From Bimuria novae-zelandiae CBS 107.79 (lineage: Eukaryota; Ascomycota; Dothideomycetes; Pleosporales; Didymosphaeriaceae): a stretch of DNA of 64,000 bases. The position numbers and the translations under genes were made by a program. The stretch spans positions 163,780-227,779 of the forward strand of contig ML976673.1 of the NCBI GenBank assembly GCA_010015655.1, written 5' to 3'. This document shows positions 23,524 to 35,978 of this stretch, one piece after another. How positions within the stretch are numbered: position 1 is the first letter of the stretch; the number at the start of each line of letters is the position of its first letter. Under the pieces are notes generated by a model. That model saw only the letters and a program-made list of their open reading frames with translations, was not told the DNA's origin and searched no databases.

Positions 23524-24526
23524 GGCATCGATGTTACTACGGCGATAACCTGATTGATGGATGAACGTGCCGTGGAAGTGGCTTCGCGCGGGCTGTCAAC
23601 AAAGCGTCGCCTAATAGATAAAGATCCTACGGGTAGCGATGTATGACTACGTTGGGGCCGATAGGTAGGCAGATAGATAGCTGCCGGGATCCGAGGCGGC
23701 ATTAATTATGAGGAGGCGCCATCAAACCGGAACCGGCATACCTAGAGACGCGTGCTTTGAGTCGCCCATGTCACAATATCAATAGAGGCAATCTGGGGCG
23801 AGGGGCGTGTCGAGATGAAAGCCATCTGTATTGCGACATACGAACGCGACCGTACGCGTCCGACCTTTGCGGGGAGCGCCGGGAGCGCCGCAGCGATCAG
23901 GCCTGGGGGACTCGAAACGCGCTCAGCCTCCAACCACACGCCCACGTTCGGCAGTCCAGGGCGCATGATGGAAAGCCATCATGTCATTTCGCGCCAATGT
24001 CATCATCCACACCTCAGCAGGCGGCCACCTGCGCGGAGCAGGTTCACAGCTCGCGATCGGGCCTCGGCGAATCGGAATACGTCTCACGTGGATGCTCCCT
24101 CACCAAGGTGCTCTTATCGCGAGCCAGGCACAACAAAGAAAGTGGGGATGGCTATGCCCTACGCCGCATGCTCATAAAGCCCGCAGCAGCCACCTTGTTC
24201 AGTCGTTTGCATCACAAGCGCTCCAGCCCAAGTACAACCATTGCATCGCCACAGGGCACATAGCTCCCATAGCTGGTACTGAGTCACTTCCCAGAGTCAT
24301 ACCCAAGACACAGGTCCAGAACCAGTCACACTTTCTCTTACCAACCGGTCCCTATTAGTACCTGCCAGTCATACCAGCTTCCTTCCACTCGTTCCCCATC
24401 TTGCGCTCTTCCTCAAACTTGCTCCCTACGCTACCTGATCTACCACAACCACCGTCCTCGTCCCAGTTCCGTATATAACCCGCAATACCCCACTCCCTAC
24501 CCGGCAAGCAAGCTCGCAACAGCACC
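23524..24526. other. Intergenic, no gene recognised
   Basis: About 1 kb. Open frames here overlap in several registers and carry no family motif. A TATATAA box at 24,472-24,478 and a pyrimidine-rich leader belong to the next gene. Confidence 0.4.
24472..24478 (+). promoter_or_regulatory. TATA box of the 24,527 gene
   Basis: TATATAA about 50 bp before ATG 24,527, after a C/T-rich stretch. Confidence 0.45.
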
Positions 24527-25105
24527 ATGGCGTCGGAGCAGACCTTCACCAGCGACCTCCGCAGCGAGGCCAAGGACTTCAACCGCGACAAGACCTCCCG
24601 CGTCAAGTGGGCGCATGGTGCGGCCTATGGACCTGGCCGTCGGGCCGAGGAGGAGCGTCCTCGACCTGCCAGGGTCGTTTCCGTGCCCAAGTCAGTAGCT
24701 CCGCGACTTCCATACGATTATAGAATGCAAGCTCACAGTTGCAGGTCTCTTCGTCGCGGTTCCGGAACCGAGAAGTCTCGTGTCGCTCTCAAGAAACACA
24801 TCAACTACTCGAGTGACGATTCTTCGGCCGATGAAGAGGTCGAGCATCCTTCGGTTGCTCCCGTTCCCGATGCTGGGGTAGCGTACTCGTTCGACGCTGC
24901 GCGAGGCCCCTCACACGGCAGCCAGATCCTAGGCCTCGCCCTTAACAAGGCCATCGAGAACTTCGAGGTCCGCCAAACCGACAAGTTGATCAAGGAGGAA
25001 TATGAGGTGCTCCGTCTGGATGACGATGCCCTCTCTCCGGGTCCGAAGGCTACCCGAAAGGGTGTCTCGCCCGATGAGGAGGACTACGAATTCATCGACG
25101 CGTGA
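24527..25105 (+). CDS. Conserved hypothetical protein, small, charged
   Basis: Two exons (24,527-24,690; 24,745-25,105), 174 residues, one 54-bp GT-AG intron. The ATG sits in a CACCATGG context. The N-terminus (EAKDFNRDKTSRVKWAHG) and C-terminus (DEEDYEFIDA) look conserved, with a Ser/Asp-rich middle (SSDDSSADEE) that could be a CK2 target, then a helix around NKAIENFEVRQTDKL. No signal peptide, membrane segment or known domain. The compact promoter suggests a well-expressed gene. I do not know the function. Confidence 0.7.
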   Translation: MASEQTFTSDLRSEAKDFNRDKTSRVKWAHGAAYGPGRRAEEERPRPARVVSVPKSVAPRLPYDYRMQAHSCRSLRRGSGTEKSRVALKKHINYSSDDSSADEEVEHPSVAPVPDAGVAYSFDAARGPSHGSQILGLALNKAIENFEVRQTDKLIKEEYEVLRLDDDALSPGPKATRKGVSPDEEDYEFIDA

Positions 25106-25950
25106 TGTGTTGCCTTGTCGACCTCCTTCCCTCCGTACTTGTATATTTCCATCATCAGCGTGTCGGCATCATTCTTTATCTGGCGTTCTGTTTGAGAAGA
25201 CGCTCTCATCGGCACACCCTATATCATTGGGTCTTTTTGGGTATTTGCATTGTAACGGTTATTGGCATGCATCAACAGGCGAGCGTTCGGCGCTTTCTGA
25301 GGACTTGAGCGGTCATACCGGCTTGGCCTTCTTTGGGATACTGTGTCTGTTTTGGTTGAGCAGGGTACGACGGACGGGCGGCTTTGGTTTTCCCGACGGC
25401 CGGGTTTCGCTTATGTGTCGACCACCTAATGCACAATGATTAGTATCGAGGATGCACGAATTCGTGGTCTTCTAAACAACACAGCCTGCTCACCATGCTT
25501 TGATGGGTCGTGATACTCTCTTTGTCTAGGTGACAAATGTAACAGCGGGGGACAACCCCGCGCGTCGAAACGTCCAGCCATGGGCAACAGCTAGCCGAAA
25601 GCACAATGGCGCCGCTGATGTATGTGCAGTGGACTCAAGGTGGATTTCCAAGAGGTGTTGGCGACGATCGCTTCTCTAGCGCTACGTCATGCTACCTGGG
25701 TAACGCTGTAATCGCGCGCTTTGACAGCCGTTGAACCACTGAATTTCACTCGATCACGTTGTTTTCAATGAGTGATCTCTTCGGCGCTTTGTATTCTTTA
25801 CACCAAACGTCGCAGTACGCGCAAGCCGTTTGCCACATCGGGGGTTGCATTGGCCCGATATCAGTCCGCAGCTGAGCCCCCTTGCCCAGCTTTTATGGTG
25901 GCATCATATCCATAACCCACCAAACTGCAAACACATCGCCAGCTGTTGCT
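25106..25950. other. 3' UTR and intergenic, no gene recognised
   Basis: Contains the probable 3' UTR of the 24,527 gene and the upstream region of the hydrolase gene. Short frames only. Confidence 0.4.
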
Positions 25951-27399
25951 ATGCCCGCCGAACCGCTCCCCGACCGGGCAGGTCGCCCGCGATGGTTGCT
26001 CCATATCCAGGCAGAGATTTGGAGGTTCCTCATGGGCATTGGCATGATGCTGCACAAGCTCGCGAGACCCCTGCCGCCCTCTCCTGCCTTCAATCGAACC
26101 ATCGAAGCCACCGTCTCCCCGCTCAAGGGCAGCTTCAAGCTGCATTTTTACGTTCCAAAGGACTACAATAGGATCAAGAAACTCAAGGCACAAAAAAGAT
26201 ATCCTTGCGTCATCAATTTCCATGGAGGAGGCTTTGTGCTGGGCAGCGCTTTGGATGATGCACGTTGGTGCGGAGTGGTGGTCGAGCAGGTCGGCGCCGT
26301 CGTCGTCAGTGTCGACTACCGCTGTGCACCCGAGTTTCCATTCCCTACGGCGGTCGAGGATGGTGCGGACGCGTTGCTATACCTCGCCCAGCATGCAGAC
26401 GAGCTCTTGATCGACCCATCACGCTTCGCGATATCAGGGTTCTCGTCCGGAGGAAACATGAGCTTCACAGTCCCACTGTGTCTCCAAGGCGAACTATTGG
26501 ATCGCGCGCCATCTGGTCAAAAGATTGAAAACCCTGGGCGTAGAGGCAGCGTTCCTGCGATCAATATACTCGCACCACCTGCCCCAGTAGTGATGAAGAC
26601 ATCACGCCCCCCGACTGCGAACACCTCCGGCTCGCGTGTCGCGCTCTCCCGAACTGTCACCGGCGACAAGCGTCTCGACCGCATCCACATGCTACGCGCA
26701 ACAGGACAATCCGCCCTCTCCCTCGTCTCCTCGTACAAAGAAGGCTCCGCCGTAGCCATCGCAACCCAGGGCTCCAAAGCAGAAGCCAAAATTAGGGGCA
26801 TTGTCTCCTTCTACCCGCCCACAGACTACACGCAGACCCGCGCTCAGCGTCGCGCCACCTGCTCCCGCGCCGACCAACTGCTCCCCGCCGTCTTCACCGA
26901 GCTCTTCGACGACTCGTATCTCCAGCCGCCGGCCCTCGACCTCGCGCACCCGTGGCTCAGCCCGGGCGTCGCCCCCACCGACATGCTCAACGCCCTGCCC
27001 GATGACATCGTCATGTTCTGCTGCGAATGGGACATGCTGCTGCACGAAGGCGAGCAATTCCGCGACCGGCTGAAGAATGATCTGGGTAAGAGAGTGCACT
27101 ACCACTGCGTCCCCGGCGTGCCGCACGGGTGGGACAAGGCGCCGAATCCGCTGCGCGAGTCGCCCGGTGCGCGGGAGCAGTACATGGTGGCGTGCAAAGA
27201 GTTAAAACGCATGTTTGAAATCGAAGACGACGATGTGAATGATGGGCTGTGCAGGTGCCCGCATGAGGACGAGGAGGCGAGCATTAGTATGGGCTCGTTG
27301 AAGAAGGTGCAGACGCTGGACTCGGCGAGGGAGCAGCCTGGGAAGGACTCGATGACTGTACCTTTGAATGAGGCTGCGAGGTACGATTTTGCGAGATAG
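25951..27399 (+). CDS. Alpha/beta-hydrolase, HSL-type (fold-3) esterase/lipase
   Basis: Single exon, 482 residues from ATG 25,951; the frame extends upstream only from a TTG. The oxyanion motif HGGGF is at residues 91-95 and the nucleophile elbow GFSSG at 163-167 (Ser165). The acid/base partners fit CCEWDMLLHEG (Asp) and VPHGWDK (His) near the C-terminus. HGGGF with GxSxG defines the hormone-sensitive-lipase-like family IV, which cleaves short acyl esters and sometimes serves secondary-metabolite pathways. An insertion of about 100 residues after the nucleophile (residues 190-290), rich in Ser and Pro, may be a lid. A hydrophobic stretch at residues 15-35 could be a membrane anchor. The substrate cannot be told. 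Confidence 0.88.
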   Translation: MPAEPLPDRAGRPRWLLHIQAEIWRFLMGIGMMLHKLARPLPPSPAFNRTIEATVSPLKGSFKLHFYVPKDYNRIKKLKAQKRYPCVINFHGGGFVLGSALDDARWCGVVVEQVGAVVVSVDYRCAPEFPFPTAVEDGADALLYLAQHADELLIDPSRFAISGFSSGGNMSFTVPLCLQGELLDRAPSGQKIENPGRRGSVPAINILAPPAPVVMKTSRPPTANTSGSRVALSRTVTGDKRLDRIHMLRATGQSALSLVSSYKEGSAVAIATQGSKAEAKIRGIVSFYPPTDYTQTRAQRRATCSRADQLLPAVFTELFDDSYLQPPALDLAHPWLSPGVAPTDMLNALPDDIVMFCCEWDMLLHEGEQFRDRLKNDLGKRVHYHCVPGVPHGWDKAPNPLRESPGAREQYMVACKELKRMFEIEDDDVNDGLCRCPHEDEEASISMGSLKKVQTLDSAREQPGKDSMTVPLNEAARYDFAR

Positions 27400-28478
27400 G
27401 ATTGTAAAGTGATGGGAGGTAAGGGGGTTTTCGTGTTTTACTGCGGCATTGTGGGCGTCTTTTTATTGGTTAGCATGGCGTCGGTGGGCGTTACGGCTGT
27501 CGGGCCCTCGCAGGAAGTGGCTTCCTTTGGGTGTATGTATGAGCTATGTTTATATATTTCTGTCCTATACGATTCGGTTATTGATAACGCTTGCTCTAAG
27601 CCTGGTGATGTTGACTCTCATGGCCGGTTGCAACCGCGGTCTGCATGAGTGACGTCTACATGTCTATACCTGGATAGCGGGGTCCTATCCCGATACACTA
27701 CCTCTTTCTCAGGCTGCAAATTGGTCTTTGTATCGAAAAAGTCCCTTGAGAATAGAGTGTTCGCGTGTCACTCACTTTTGACAAAGACGATGGCTCCTAC
27801 CTTCCCTTGTTCTCATATGCGCGAAGCACTGCGCACCAGATTCACTTATCCTGAGTGTATTGACTGGCTTTCAGCTCGCTATTTTCATGCTGTAAAGGTC
27901 AATCAAGTCCATTCTGGACCTGGCATGGATAGATATATATCACTGACGACCGTAGGCATCGGTATATATATGCTATATGACAGCTAATCTATCACATACG
28001 ACCATAGGAGACTGAGAACTAGGCTTCCCGTCCGCTCAGCCATATATAAGCAGTCTACCGGCGGATCAGTAGTTAAGTGGGTGACCATTAGCGAATCCCC
28101 GCTGTTGTATGTTTTTGCAGATTTTTTGTGTCGTTGACGTGGGCTTGGCCAGAGCGTCACGTCAGGGCCCGTGCGCATCTAGTTAAACAAGTACTATTGG
28201 CGTTGCGTTTTAGGACTACCTAGGTACTTCGTGTATTTTCTTACTTTTCCTTTTGCAAATGTTGTTTAGATATAAACTAATCTCTCATATTTCTCTAGCT
28301 ATCACCGTGGGTATATAACGTTTACTATTTTCACACTGTGCTATGGTATCGTCCCCTCCCCTAAATCATTCAAAGTTCTACTCCCAAAGCATTCAGGTAC
28401 AAACATATACAAGAAACAGAAACGACTGATAGATACTGGTACAGGATCATGACGTCGTGGCGAGTTTGGAAGGGCCGT
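27400..28478. other. Convergent intergenic region, no gene recognised
   Basis: Between the hydrolase and uricase 3' ends. Several TATATA runs near 27,930-27,980 but no coding frame with features. Confidence 0.4.
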
Positions 28479-29481
28479 CTAAAGCTTGGCCTTGGGGTTG
28501 CGGGAAACGGTGCAGAAAATGAGGCCGTTGGGGTCTGATTGTGGCGCGAAGACGGTGGCGTCCTTGCCCGTGTTCTTGAGGCCCTTGTACCAGCTCAGGT
28601 CTGCGAGGTATGTAAGTAGGTTGCTCATAGAACGATGACATGGTGAAGCAGAAGTACCAATCTCGAAGTAGTGCTTGTTCGGGAGGGCATAGTCGACCTC
28701 CTCGACCAGCGGCACGGCGGCGAGAATCAGCTCGCACATCTTGTACATGGTCGCCTGGACACTCGCGCTGTCGTCCTCGGCAAACGTCTTCATCGTAATG
28801 GCGCGCGCCTTCTCGTACGCGCCATTGAAGTCCACGGCCGCTAGCTCGTCCAGGTTGTTAAATGTCTTCCACTTCCAGCCCGCCTCGACTTCGGTGCTGA
28901 GAATCCGGTCCCAGGTCTCAGGCAGGCGCGTGAACTCGTCGCGATGGAAGCCGTAGAATGCAGAACCGGTGCTCTTCAGCACAAGCAGCTTCTCGATCTT
29001 GGAGCGGATCTCAACGCCCTTGTTCTCGCGCGTGACTGATTCGATGACGCGGATCTCCTCACCGTCGCGGTAGAAAGAGTGCGGGTGCGGCTTGCCGTCG
29101 ATGGTCATGCGGGTCCATCGGTGCTGGATGATCTTGACGTGTGCGGCGTGGATGTGCGGGTACTTCTTGACAAAGTGGTCGCCGAGAATGGCGGCGAATC
29201 GCTCGGGCGGGTCGATGGGGTTTTGCTTTGCGAGGATGTAAATGGTCTGCTTCTGGGTGTCTGTGGCGACGACGGGGCCATTGTCGGCTTTGGTGTAGCT
29301 GCTGGAGTCAGATTAGGGCAATTGGGTGTATGGAAGGTACTCACGAAGTCTCAATGTCGCCCTCGAGAAGGGTACAGACGGTCTGTTCAATGACGGTGTG
29401 AACGCCAGTCTTCTCGTTCTTATCGACCTTGTACAGGCGGACATTGTCCTTGCCATACTTCGCATAGCTGAGCTGAGGCAT
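28479..29481 (-). CDS. uaZ: Uricase (urate oxidase), peroxisomal
   Basis: Urate oxidase turns urate into 5-hydroxyisourate and peroxide in purine breakdown. Three exons on the minus strand (29,345-29,481; 28,658-29,298; 28,479-28,600) with 46- and 57-bp introns give 299 residues, the normal length. Family motifs: YGKDNVRLYKV near the start, HAAHVKIIQHRWTRM, STGSAFYGFHRDEFT, and after the second intron FEIDLSWYKG and FAPQSDPNGLIFCTVSR. The C-terminus AKL is a PTS1-like peroxisomal signal. It is divergent from the RICTOR gene with 924 bp between the start codons, room for two regulated promoters; uricases are usually nitrogen- and urate-controlled in fungi. Confidence 0.95.
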
Positions 29482-30405
29482 GCTGGATGGTTAAAAGATA
29501 TGGAAATCGGGTTGCGGTGTGGAGAATGAAGCACGAGTCAAAGATATGGTGGAGACTAGCACAAAGTTGAAGTGAAGAGGACGTGAAGCTGATGGTTGAT
29601 TGATGGTGAGGGGAGCTATGGTAGATATAGTCGCAAAAGCAAACCCTTATCTGAGCAACGCACGCAACGGATCTCGCCGAAGCGTCTGCGGCAAGCGGCC
29701 GACTATGCGCTGCAAAAGTGGACTGGATCGCGTGAGATGGGTCGAAAAGCAGACAACGGCGGATGTTGCTCTCTCAACACGCTTTAGGGAGCTGAGCTCG
29801 GCGAACTCCGCGAGGAGGGAGCAGGGCTGGCTCCGCTTTTTGAGCTCTCCCATTGGTCGCAGAAGGATAACACGTGACATCAATGGGACCTCTGGGAAAG
29901 CTCGACCGCGGGGTTCAGCGACGAGGAGATGGGCGAGGTGAGGCGGACAACTGCGAGTTTTCTGTGTGCACTGGAGCAAGCAATACTCTTCGCAAGAGAG
30001 GACTCGCGTTGCAAGCGAGCAGTTGCAGCCCCCGCAACATGGCTGGAGCCGACTATGCTGCACGGGCCGGGCACTGGCGTTCCGGACGGTTGTTGCGACC
30101 GGACGGCCGTGAACGCCTAGGGAATCCTGTGCAGGCCGCGATTCACCCACGATCATTGCCATAGCCAGGCGTACTGTCGCTATCCGCCTTCGGCACGACA
30201 CTCCCTGATATCGCTGCTTGCGCACGCCGAGCGACTGCGCGCCGTTCCACTCTCTTGCTCCGCCGCGCGGACCCCGCTCGTCGTCTGGCCTCCAGCGTTT
30301 GCACGGCCTCACTATCTGCGCACGACAGCTCATGAGGCAAGAGGAGGCACGTGTGGGGATATCGACATGCCATGTTGCTGGGAGGCGTGTGGTTAAGGCC
30401 TGCTC
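29482..30405. promoter_or_regulatory. Divergent promoter region, uricase / RICTOR
   Basis: About 0.9 kb without a convincing gene. A minus-strand open frame at 29,647-30,333 lacks any family motif and is probably chance in GC-rich DNA. Confidence 0.4.
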
Positions 30406-33400
30406 ATGACGCCTCTAGTAAAAGCCGACGGCGACCAGGGCCCTCTGCTTGCGCCCGTGCGAAGTAGACCAGATGGGCGCTCACTCCCGGCCCCCGCCAG
30501 CAGCATCATGGCCGGGTCGCGCGGGCAGGCCTCGTATGCGACGGCCAGAGAAGCCCCCGGTAGCTTCAGTTCGCAGCTGCGGCCCACGACGTCGCAGGAC
30601 GGGCGTTTGAAGCCCGACTTCGACACCCACGCCATCATCGTGGGCGACGACAACAGTACCACCACCGAACAGCGCCAAGCCGAGCTGCAGGACCAGATAG
30701 ACAAGGAGACGAAGATCAAGATAGGATCGGAGAATCTCTTAGAGGCGCTCAATGCGAAGAATGCGAAAAACACCAGCAATCAGCGGCTGCAGGTGGAGGA
30801 ACAGTTGAACCTCTCCAACAGGAAGCTCGCACAGCTCAAGTCTGGGCTGGCAGCCGAGATACAGAGGGCCAAAGAGATCAAATCGCCGCCTGCAGAAGCC
30901 CAAAGCAGGCTCTCCTACTTGTTTCGTCGCAATCTGTCCAGGTCGCCATCGCGTCACATCGCAAAAAAGGAGGAGGAAGAAGATGAAGAGACCGAGTCGC
31001 CCACCTTTGTGCTTGCCGAAATACTTCGGGCTTTAGAAGCCACCGGGATGCAGCCCGAGTACTACGTGGAGAGGGCCAACGCTCTGGTGGACCTGTTCAA
31101 GCGGCACCCCACCCTCAAGTATGAATTGGCCTGGTCAATTTTCGGCTTGAGGATGCAGACTATGCTGCTCAGCGATAGCCGTGAGGTCGTCGCGGCTGCT
31201 TATCGCATAATGCGCCATACCTTCACTGACCGCAAATCGCTACGCGTCATCCGAGCGCTACACACCGATTACCTCGTCATCTTGTCTTTGGTCAAGGAAA
31301 GCAAGGCTGCCGTGGAAAGAGAGCAGGCCCTCAAATTCGTCCGTGCCTTTTTAGATGTCAAAGGTGGCGTTGAAGAGATCCCGCGCTCCATCGTACGCAT
31401 TCTAGTCGCGGTAGCTGAGCACACCGATGATCGGCTTCGAAACATCGCAACCCTTACTTTGGCTGAGATCCTTGTGAAGAAGCCATCCCTTCTGGTCGAA
31501 TCCGGTGGCATGGGAACCTTGACCGACGCGCTAGGTGAAGGGAACTATCACGCTGCGGAGAGTGTAGGGAGTTCTTTCGTTTACCTTTTGGATACACCGC
31601 AGAGACGGCGATTTTTCAGATCTGGACACGAGCTAGAGGCTCCCTTTGCTATGTTCACCGACGCAGGCACTGCGCACAGCCATCCCCATGAAGAGAAGCT
31701 GAAGGCCAATGCCAAAGTCATTGCCTCGCTACTACGGAGTTGGCCTGGTTTCCTTGCGCTTTGCATGAACAATTTTCTGGCCATACGGTCACTACTTATC
31801 TCGCTAGAGATCCCCACACCGCATGTACGAAACGTGTTGTTGGAATTGCTGTTCGACATTCTTCGAATTAAGCCCCCGTCTTGGTCTACCTCCTTCCTTG
31901 CCGGGCGGCGTTTGACTACGTATGGCCGTGTAACGAATCTGAAAAATCAAGCGATCCACGATGATTCAGGTCCCAGTACGGATCCTACCAACAAGTGGAA
32001 TCTTTTGGAACATTATGTTGCCGTGGTTCTGGCTGCGTTTTTACATGCGGGTTTGATACCAGCTCTACTCAAAGCAGAGGAGGAACCTTTGAGCCTTGCC
32101 TTGAAACGGAAGACAACGCTCCTCCTGGGCGAGGTCCTCAAGATGGCCAACGAGCTTCTGCCACCATCCTGGAGTTCAGAATTGCAAGTGCTCCCGCAAC
32201 TTCTTCGGTCTGCTGCAGACTTTCAAACCGAAGCACGATTTGTTGCCATCGGTACTATCTACCAAGTGGATAGCGTGAATAGGACCTTATACCGCTCAGG
32301 GACCGCGTCAAATCAAACCAACAAAAGCTTCAATGCAGGTCACGATGTTGCACCCACAAAACAAACAGATCAGTCGAAAGCACAAGCCGCGATGCAGGTG
32401 GACGAACCTACGTTCCGGGCCATGATGGTGGATACTCAGGTTCTAGGCACTGTCACGTTCCAAAAGTGGAGGTGGGACTTGATTCAGGTCATCATCGACG
32501 GACCGCTACTCAACGCTAAGCGCTTAGATGAGGCCATGAAAGTCACCAAATTTGTTCATCGCCTCTTCCGATTCTACCAACCACTCAAGTATCGATTTTG
32601 TGAGGTCAAGAATACAAAGCCGAATCAGCGATATGTACGCGCTGGGTGCGCTTTTATGCGGACGCTCCTACAGAATCCTGAAGGTGTAAAGTACTTGAGC
32701 GACAGCAAGTTTATCCGGCAGCTCGCGGAATGTCTGTCACATTTCGACAGACTGAGCGGACTAACTTCCGACTCACCCATGTTTTCGGTGGACCGGATGA
32801 ATGAGACTCTTACTGGAGGCTACTTTGCACTACTTGGTGCCCTTACCAAAGATCCCAAGGGCATTCAAATTCTTGAGCGCTGGAGAGTACTGAACATGTT
32901 CTATCACATCATAGAACTGACCGAGCGGGACGACCTTATCAAGACCTTGCTGAGCAATATGGACTACACTTTGGACGGACATCTACGCATTATCATATCC
33001 AAAGCCATGACGTCCTGCTCCAAAGATGTCCGCATCTTCGCGACAAGACTGTTGCGCAAGTATGCGACCAAGCCGATGCAGCCGACAGACTCGTCGAGCG
33101 TCGCCGAATGGGCGATCAAGTCGCTAGTCACGCAGCTGTATGATCCCGATGTTGAGGTTTGCGAAGTTGCGATCAAAATTCTGGAAGAAGCGTGCAACCA
33201 AACCGAGTCCTTGGAATACGTAGTAAAATGTCGACCAGCGCTGGATCACCTTGGTGAAATCGGTGCGCCGCTATTGCTTCGTTTCCTCTCCACTTCAGTA
33301 GGGTACCATTATCTGGACGGTTTGAACTACATCACCGGCGAAATGGACGACTGGTTCTTGGGGAGAAACGACACCTACGTGGCATTGATCGAAGCATCCA

Positions 33401-34401
33401 TGGCTCGGGCGCTTGCTGACATACCCGAGAAACCTCAGACGCAGCTGTCCTACGATGACACGCCCGAACATCCGGAATATGGCATCGTGCCACCCCACTT
33501 TTACCGGGAGCTTACGCGGACGAAAGAAGGTTGTAAGCTACTGAAACAGAAAGGTCATTTCGACGAATTCGTGGCCAACATTCGCGACTATGCCATGGAG
33601 AAGGACGATGCTGAGATAATCCTAAAAGTCAAAGGCTGCTTGTGGGCTGTCGGCAATGTTGGCTCAATGGAGCTCGGTGCACCGTTCCTTGAGAGCTCGG
33701 ACGTCGTGAAATGGATCGTGAAGATTGCAGAGACATCTGAGGTCATGTCGCTGAGGGGCACGGCTTTCTACGTTCTCGGACTCATCTCTAGAAGTCTCCA
33801 CGGACAAGAGATCCTGCTCGAACATGGATGGGATGGTGTCGTCAACGAGGCGGGAGAAGCCCTTGGGTTTTGCCTGCCTTTAGATTTCAAGAAGTTGTTT
33901 TCCGTATGCCTGCCATCATGTGCATCCTACATCATATCCGCTGACGTTGGTAGATGACGCCATGGAGAGCCAAACCGGACAACATCAGTTGGAAGCGAAA
34001 GACGGAACCAAAGGTTGCGGTAACAGACCGTGATCCTGTGAACGCGCGCATTCTCAAGCTTGCGACCGACCTGGGTAATACAGTGCTCGCCAAGAAAGCA
34101 GCGAGTGACCTTTCAGCGTAAGTCACATCTCCAGCTGGTAGATGAAGTCACACGCTAACTCGAGTGCAGCATTAAGGCAAAGAAGGCGCCAGGCTTCACG
34201 AAGCCCGCAATGTTCCACAAAGTGATGCAAATTCTCGATGCACATCACTTCCGTCTCCCGGCATGTCGTTTTGTGCTTGATCTGTTCGACAAGTCTGTAC
34301 TGCCACGGATAGTTTTAGAGGAAGAGGACCAGAGCGAAGAGAGCAGTGACTTTGAGGCGGCCGAAGATAGCGGCGCGAACGGTGTTGCGAAGTTTTCATG
34401 A
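30406..34401 (+). CDS. ste16: TORC2 subunit RICTOR/Ste16/Avo3 homolog
   Basis: RICTOR-type proteins are the defining scaffold of TOR complex 2, acting in actin, sphingolipid and AGC-kinase control. Three exons (30,406-33,903; 33,954-34,117; 34,170-34,401) encode 1,297 residues, close to S. pombe Ste16. After a disordered start comes a coiled coil (about 95-165), then the helical-repeat RICTOR N-terminal region from about 200. The middle holds further armadillo-like repeats. The RICTOR phosphorylation-insert/V region (YGIVPPHFYRELTRTKEGC, WAVGNVGSMELGAPF, SLRGTAFYVLGLISRS) lies at about 1,024-1,150. The C-terminus is acidic. A second Met at residue 35 (MAGSRGQASY) could be the real start. Confidence 0.93.
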
Positions 34402-35978
34402 GGTTGTGATTCTCAGCGTACCATCAAAGCTGTGCTTATAGCCAACTATGGGTGGGCTCTTTGCGGCGGTGGCATTCCGGACTATAACAAGCGAGTCCAT
34501 TGTACATTATTTTGCGTGGCTTGACGATCCAAGGCTGGTCAAAGGGGTGTTTTGCATACGGAGTTCTGGTGCTATACGTCGTTGGGACTGCCCCACTGGC
34601 ACGGGCTGGGTATCTATTAGCGAGAACTATTTCTGTCACATATCAAATCGAGGCTATACGACAAAGACCGTATCGAGTTTGGCATTACTCGCTATTTACA
34701 TGTCGATACTGCGAGGAGGTGGCCGAAAGCGTCCTCAAAGGTTGGTCCACAGTGCCGGGGTATGCAGCGGTCTTGGCCCAATGTTCTAGAGGGAAAAGAC
34801 ACACGACTCGATAGCGCGAAAGCGGCAAGGCGCCTACCAGTCTTCACGTCAGGGTCTCACGGAGGAATGTGGAGGCTCAAGGGCCCACATGTGGTTGACA
34901 GACGAGCTGTTCGCTAGGGTTTAGGGCGGGCTGCTGATTGGATCAGGCGGCCGCTGATTCGACCGCATCGATGACGCTTTCACAACATGCAGGCATCTGC
35001 AATGCGTACACGGCATCAATGAAGGGGATCCTATGGTGGCGGACGTACTCGCCTAATATACTGCAACGGTCCTTCTGAGCGAGCCTACTGCGACGGCTGC
35101 GGGAATGGATGCTCGCAAAATGCGCGCTCAGCTTGGCGACTGCTGATGCTTTGTAGATACGAGTAGAAACAAAGAGTCGACAACGAGAGCTCCACGTTTG
35201 GAAACCAGCCCGAGGCCACGAGGTGCGGCGGGCCCGGTATTCGGAAAGCCAGCGGACCGCTATGTGCACCTGGAGGACGAGGTGGTGCACAACGTTTTCT
35301 TGAAGTTGTCGACGACCGTGCAGATTTTGATAGACGAGCAGGCTGAAATGGAGCTAAAGGTGTTCGATGTAGGCCCTCGGCTCGATAGGCGCGGAGACAT
35401 AGTAGCACAGTGATCGGACAAGGGTTGTTTGCCCTCCAAGTAAACATGGCGCACAACGACATCGCCGATCCTACCCCCAGCAACGTATCATGCATTCTGC
35501 CTCGTGCGGAAGCATGGCCTGCCCACGTCCGCTAGTGTTGATGACCCTACGACTCGCCGAACGAGTCGTGGTGACATTTGCGCTTCCTGATTACTCTTTT
35601 ATTACTCTTCTATTACTCTTCTACTCTAAGCAACAATACTGCCCACCCCTGCGGACTTGACATCTACAGTTTTTTGAGTCCCTCTCTCGTGCTCGTGCTC
35701 GAGCTCGTCCGCCGTCCCTGCGTCCGCCGCTGACGAAACTCGACCTGTCCCGCCGACAACCGTCACGCTTCCACATCACGGCGCTGTTTCAGACTTCACT
35801 GAGCTCGAACACAGATTCGTCTGGCTATACAGTACATTCGTCACGCGCACCCTTCGACCCCCACGTACGTCCCCGCAATACCCTTCTAGCAACTTCCTAC
35901 GCAACCGAATAGCAGTGGCAGCTGCCGAACTGCACGTGTGAGTGGGAGAAGGAGCCACCTTGCAATAACGCCAACTGT
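34402..35978. other. Intergenic with low-complexity pyrimidine tracts
   Basis: About 1.6 kb with no recognised gene. At 35,588-35,635 there is a degenerate TTACTCTTCTA repeat on the + strand, followed by a CTCGTGCTCGAGCTCG stretch near 35,690; both look like promoter low-complexity sequence of the RING/LON gene. Short frames at 34,448-34,814 and 34,943-35,495 have no features. Confidence 0.4.

Noticed and set aside
23742..24358. Several overlapping open frames before the 24,527 gene
   Set aside because: All registers are open at once in GC-rich DNA and none has a motif, so they look like chance.
25882..25950. N-terminal extension of the alpha/beta-hydrolase
   Set aside because: Starts with TTG; first ATG is 25,951.
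29647..30333. 228-residue minus-strand open frame in the uricase/RICTOR spacer
   Set aside because: No family motif, Arg/Cys-rich shadow-like composition, lies in a promoter region.
34448..35495. Short frames between RICTOR and the RING-LON gene
   Set aside because: No conserved motif, mutual overlap on both strands, and a repeat-rich promoter-like context.
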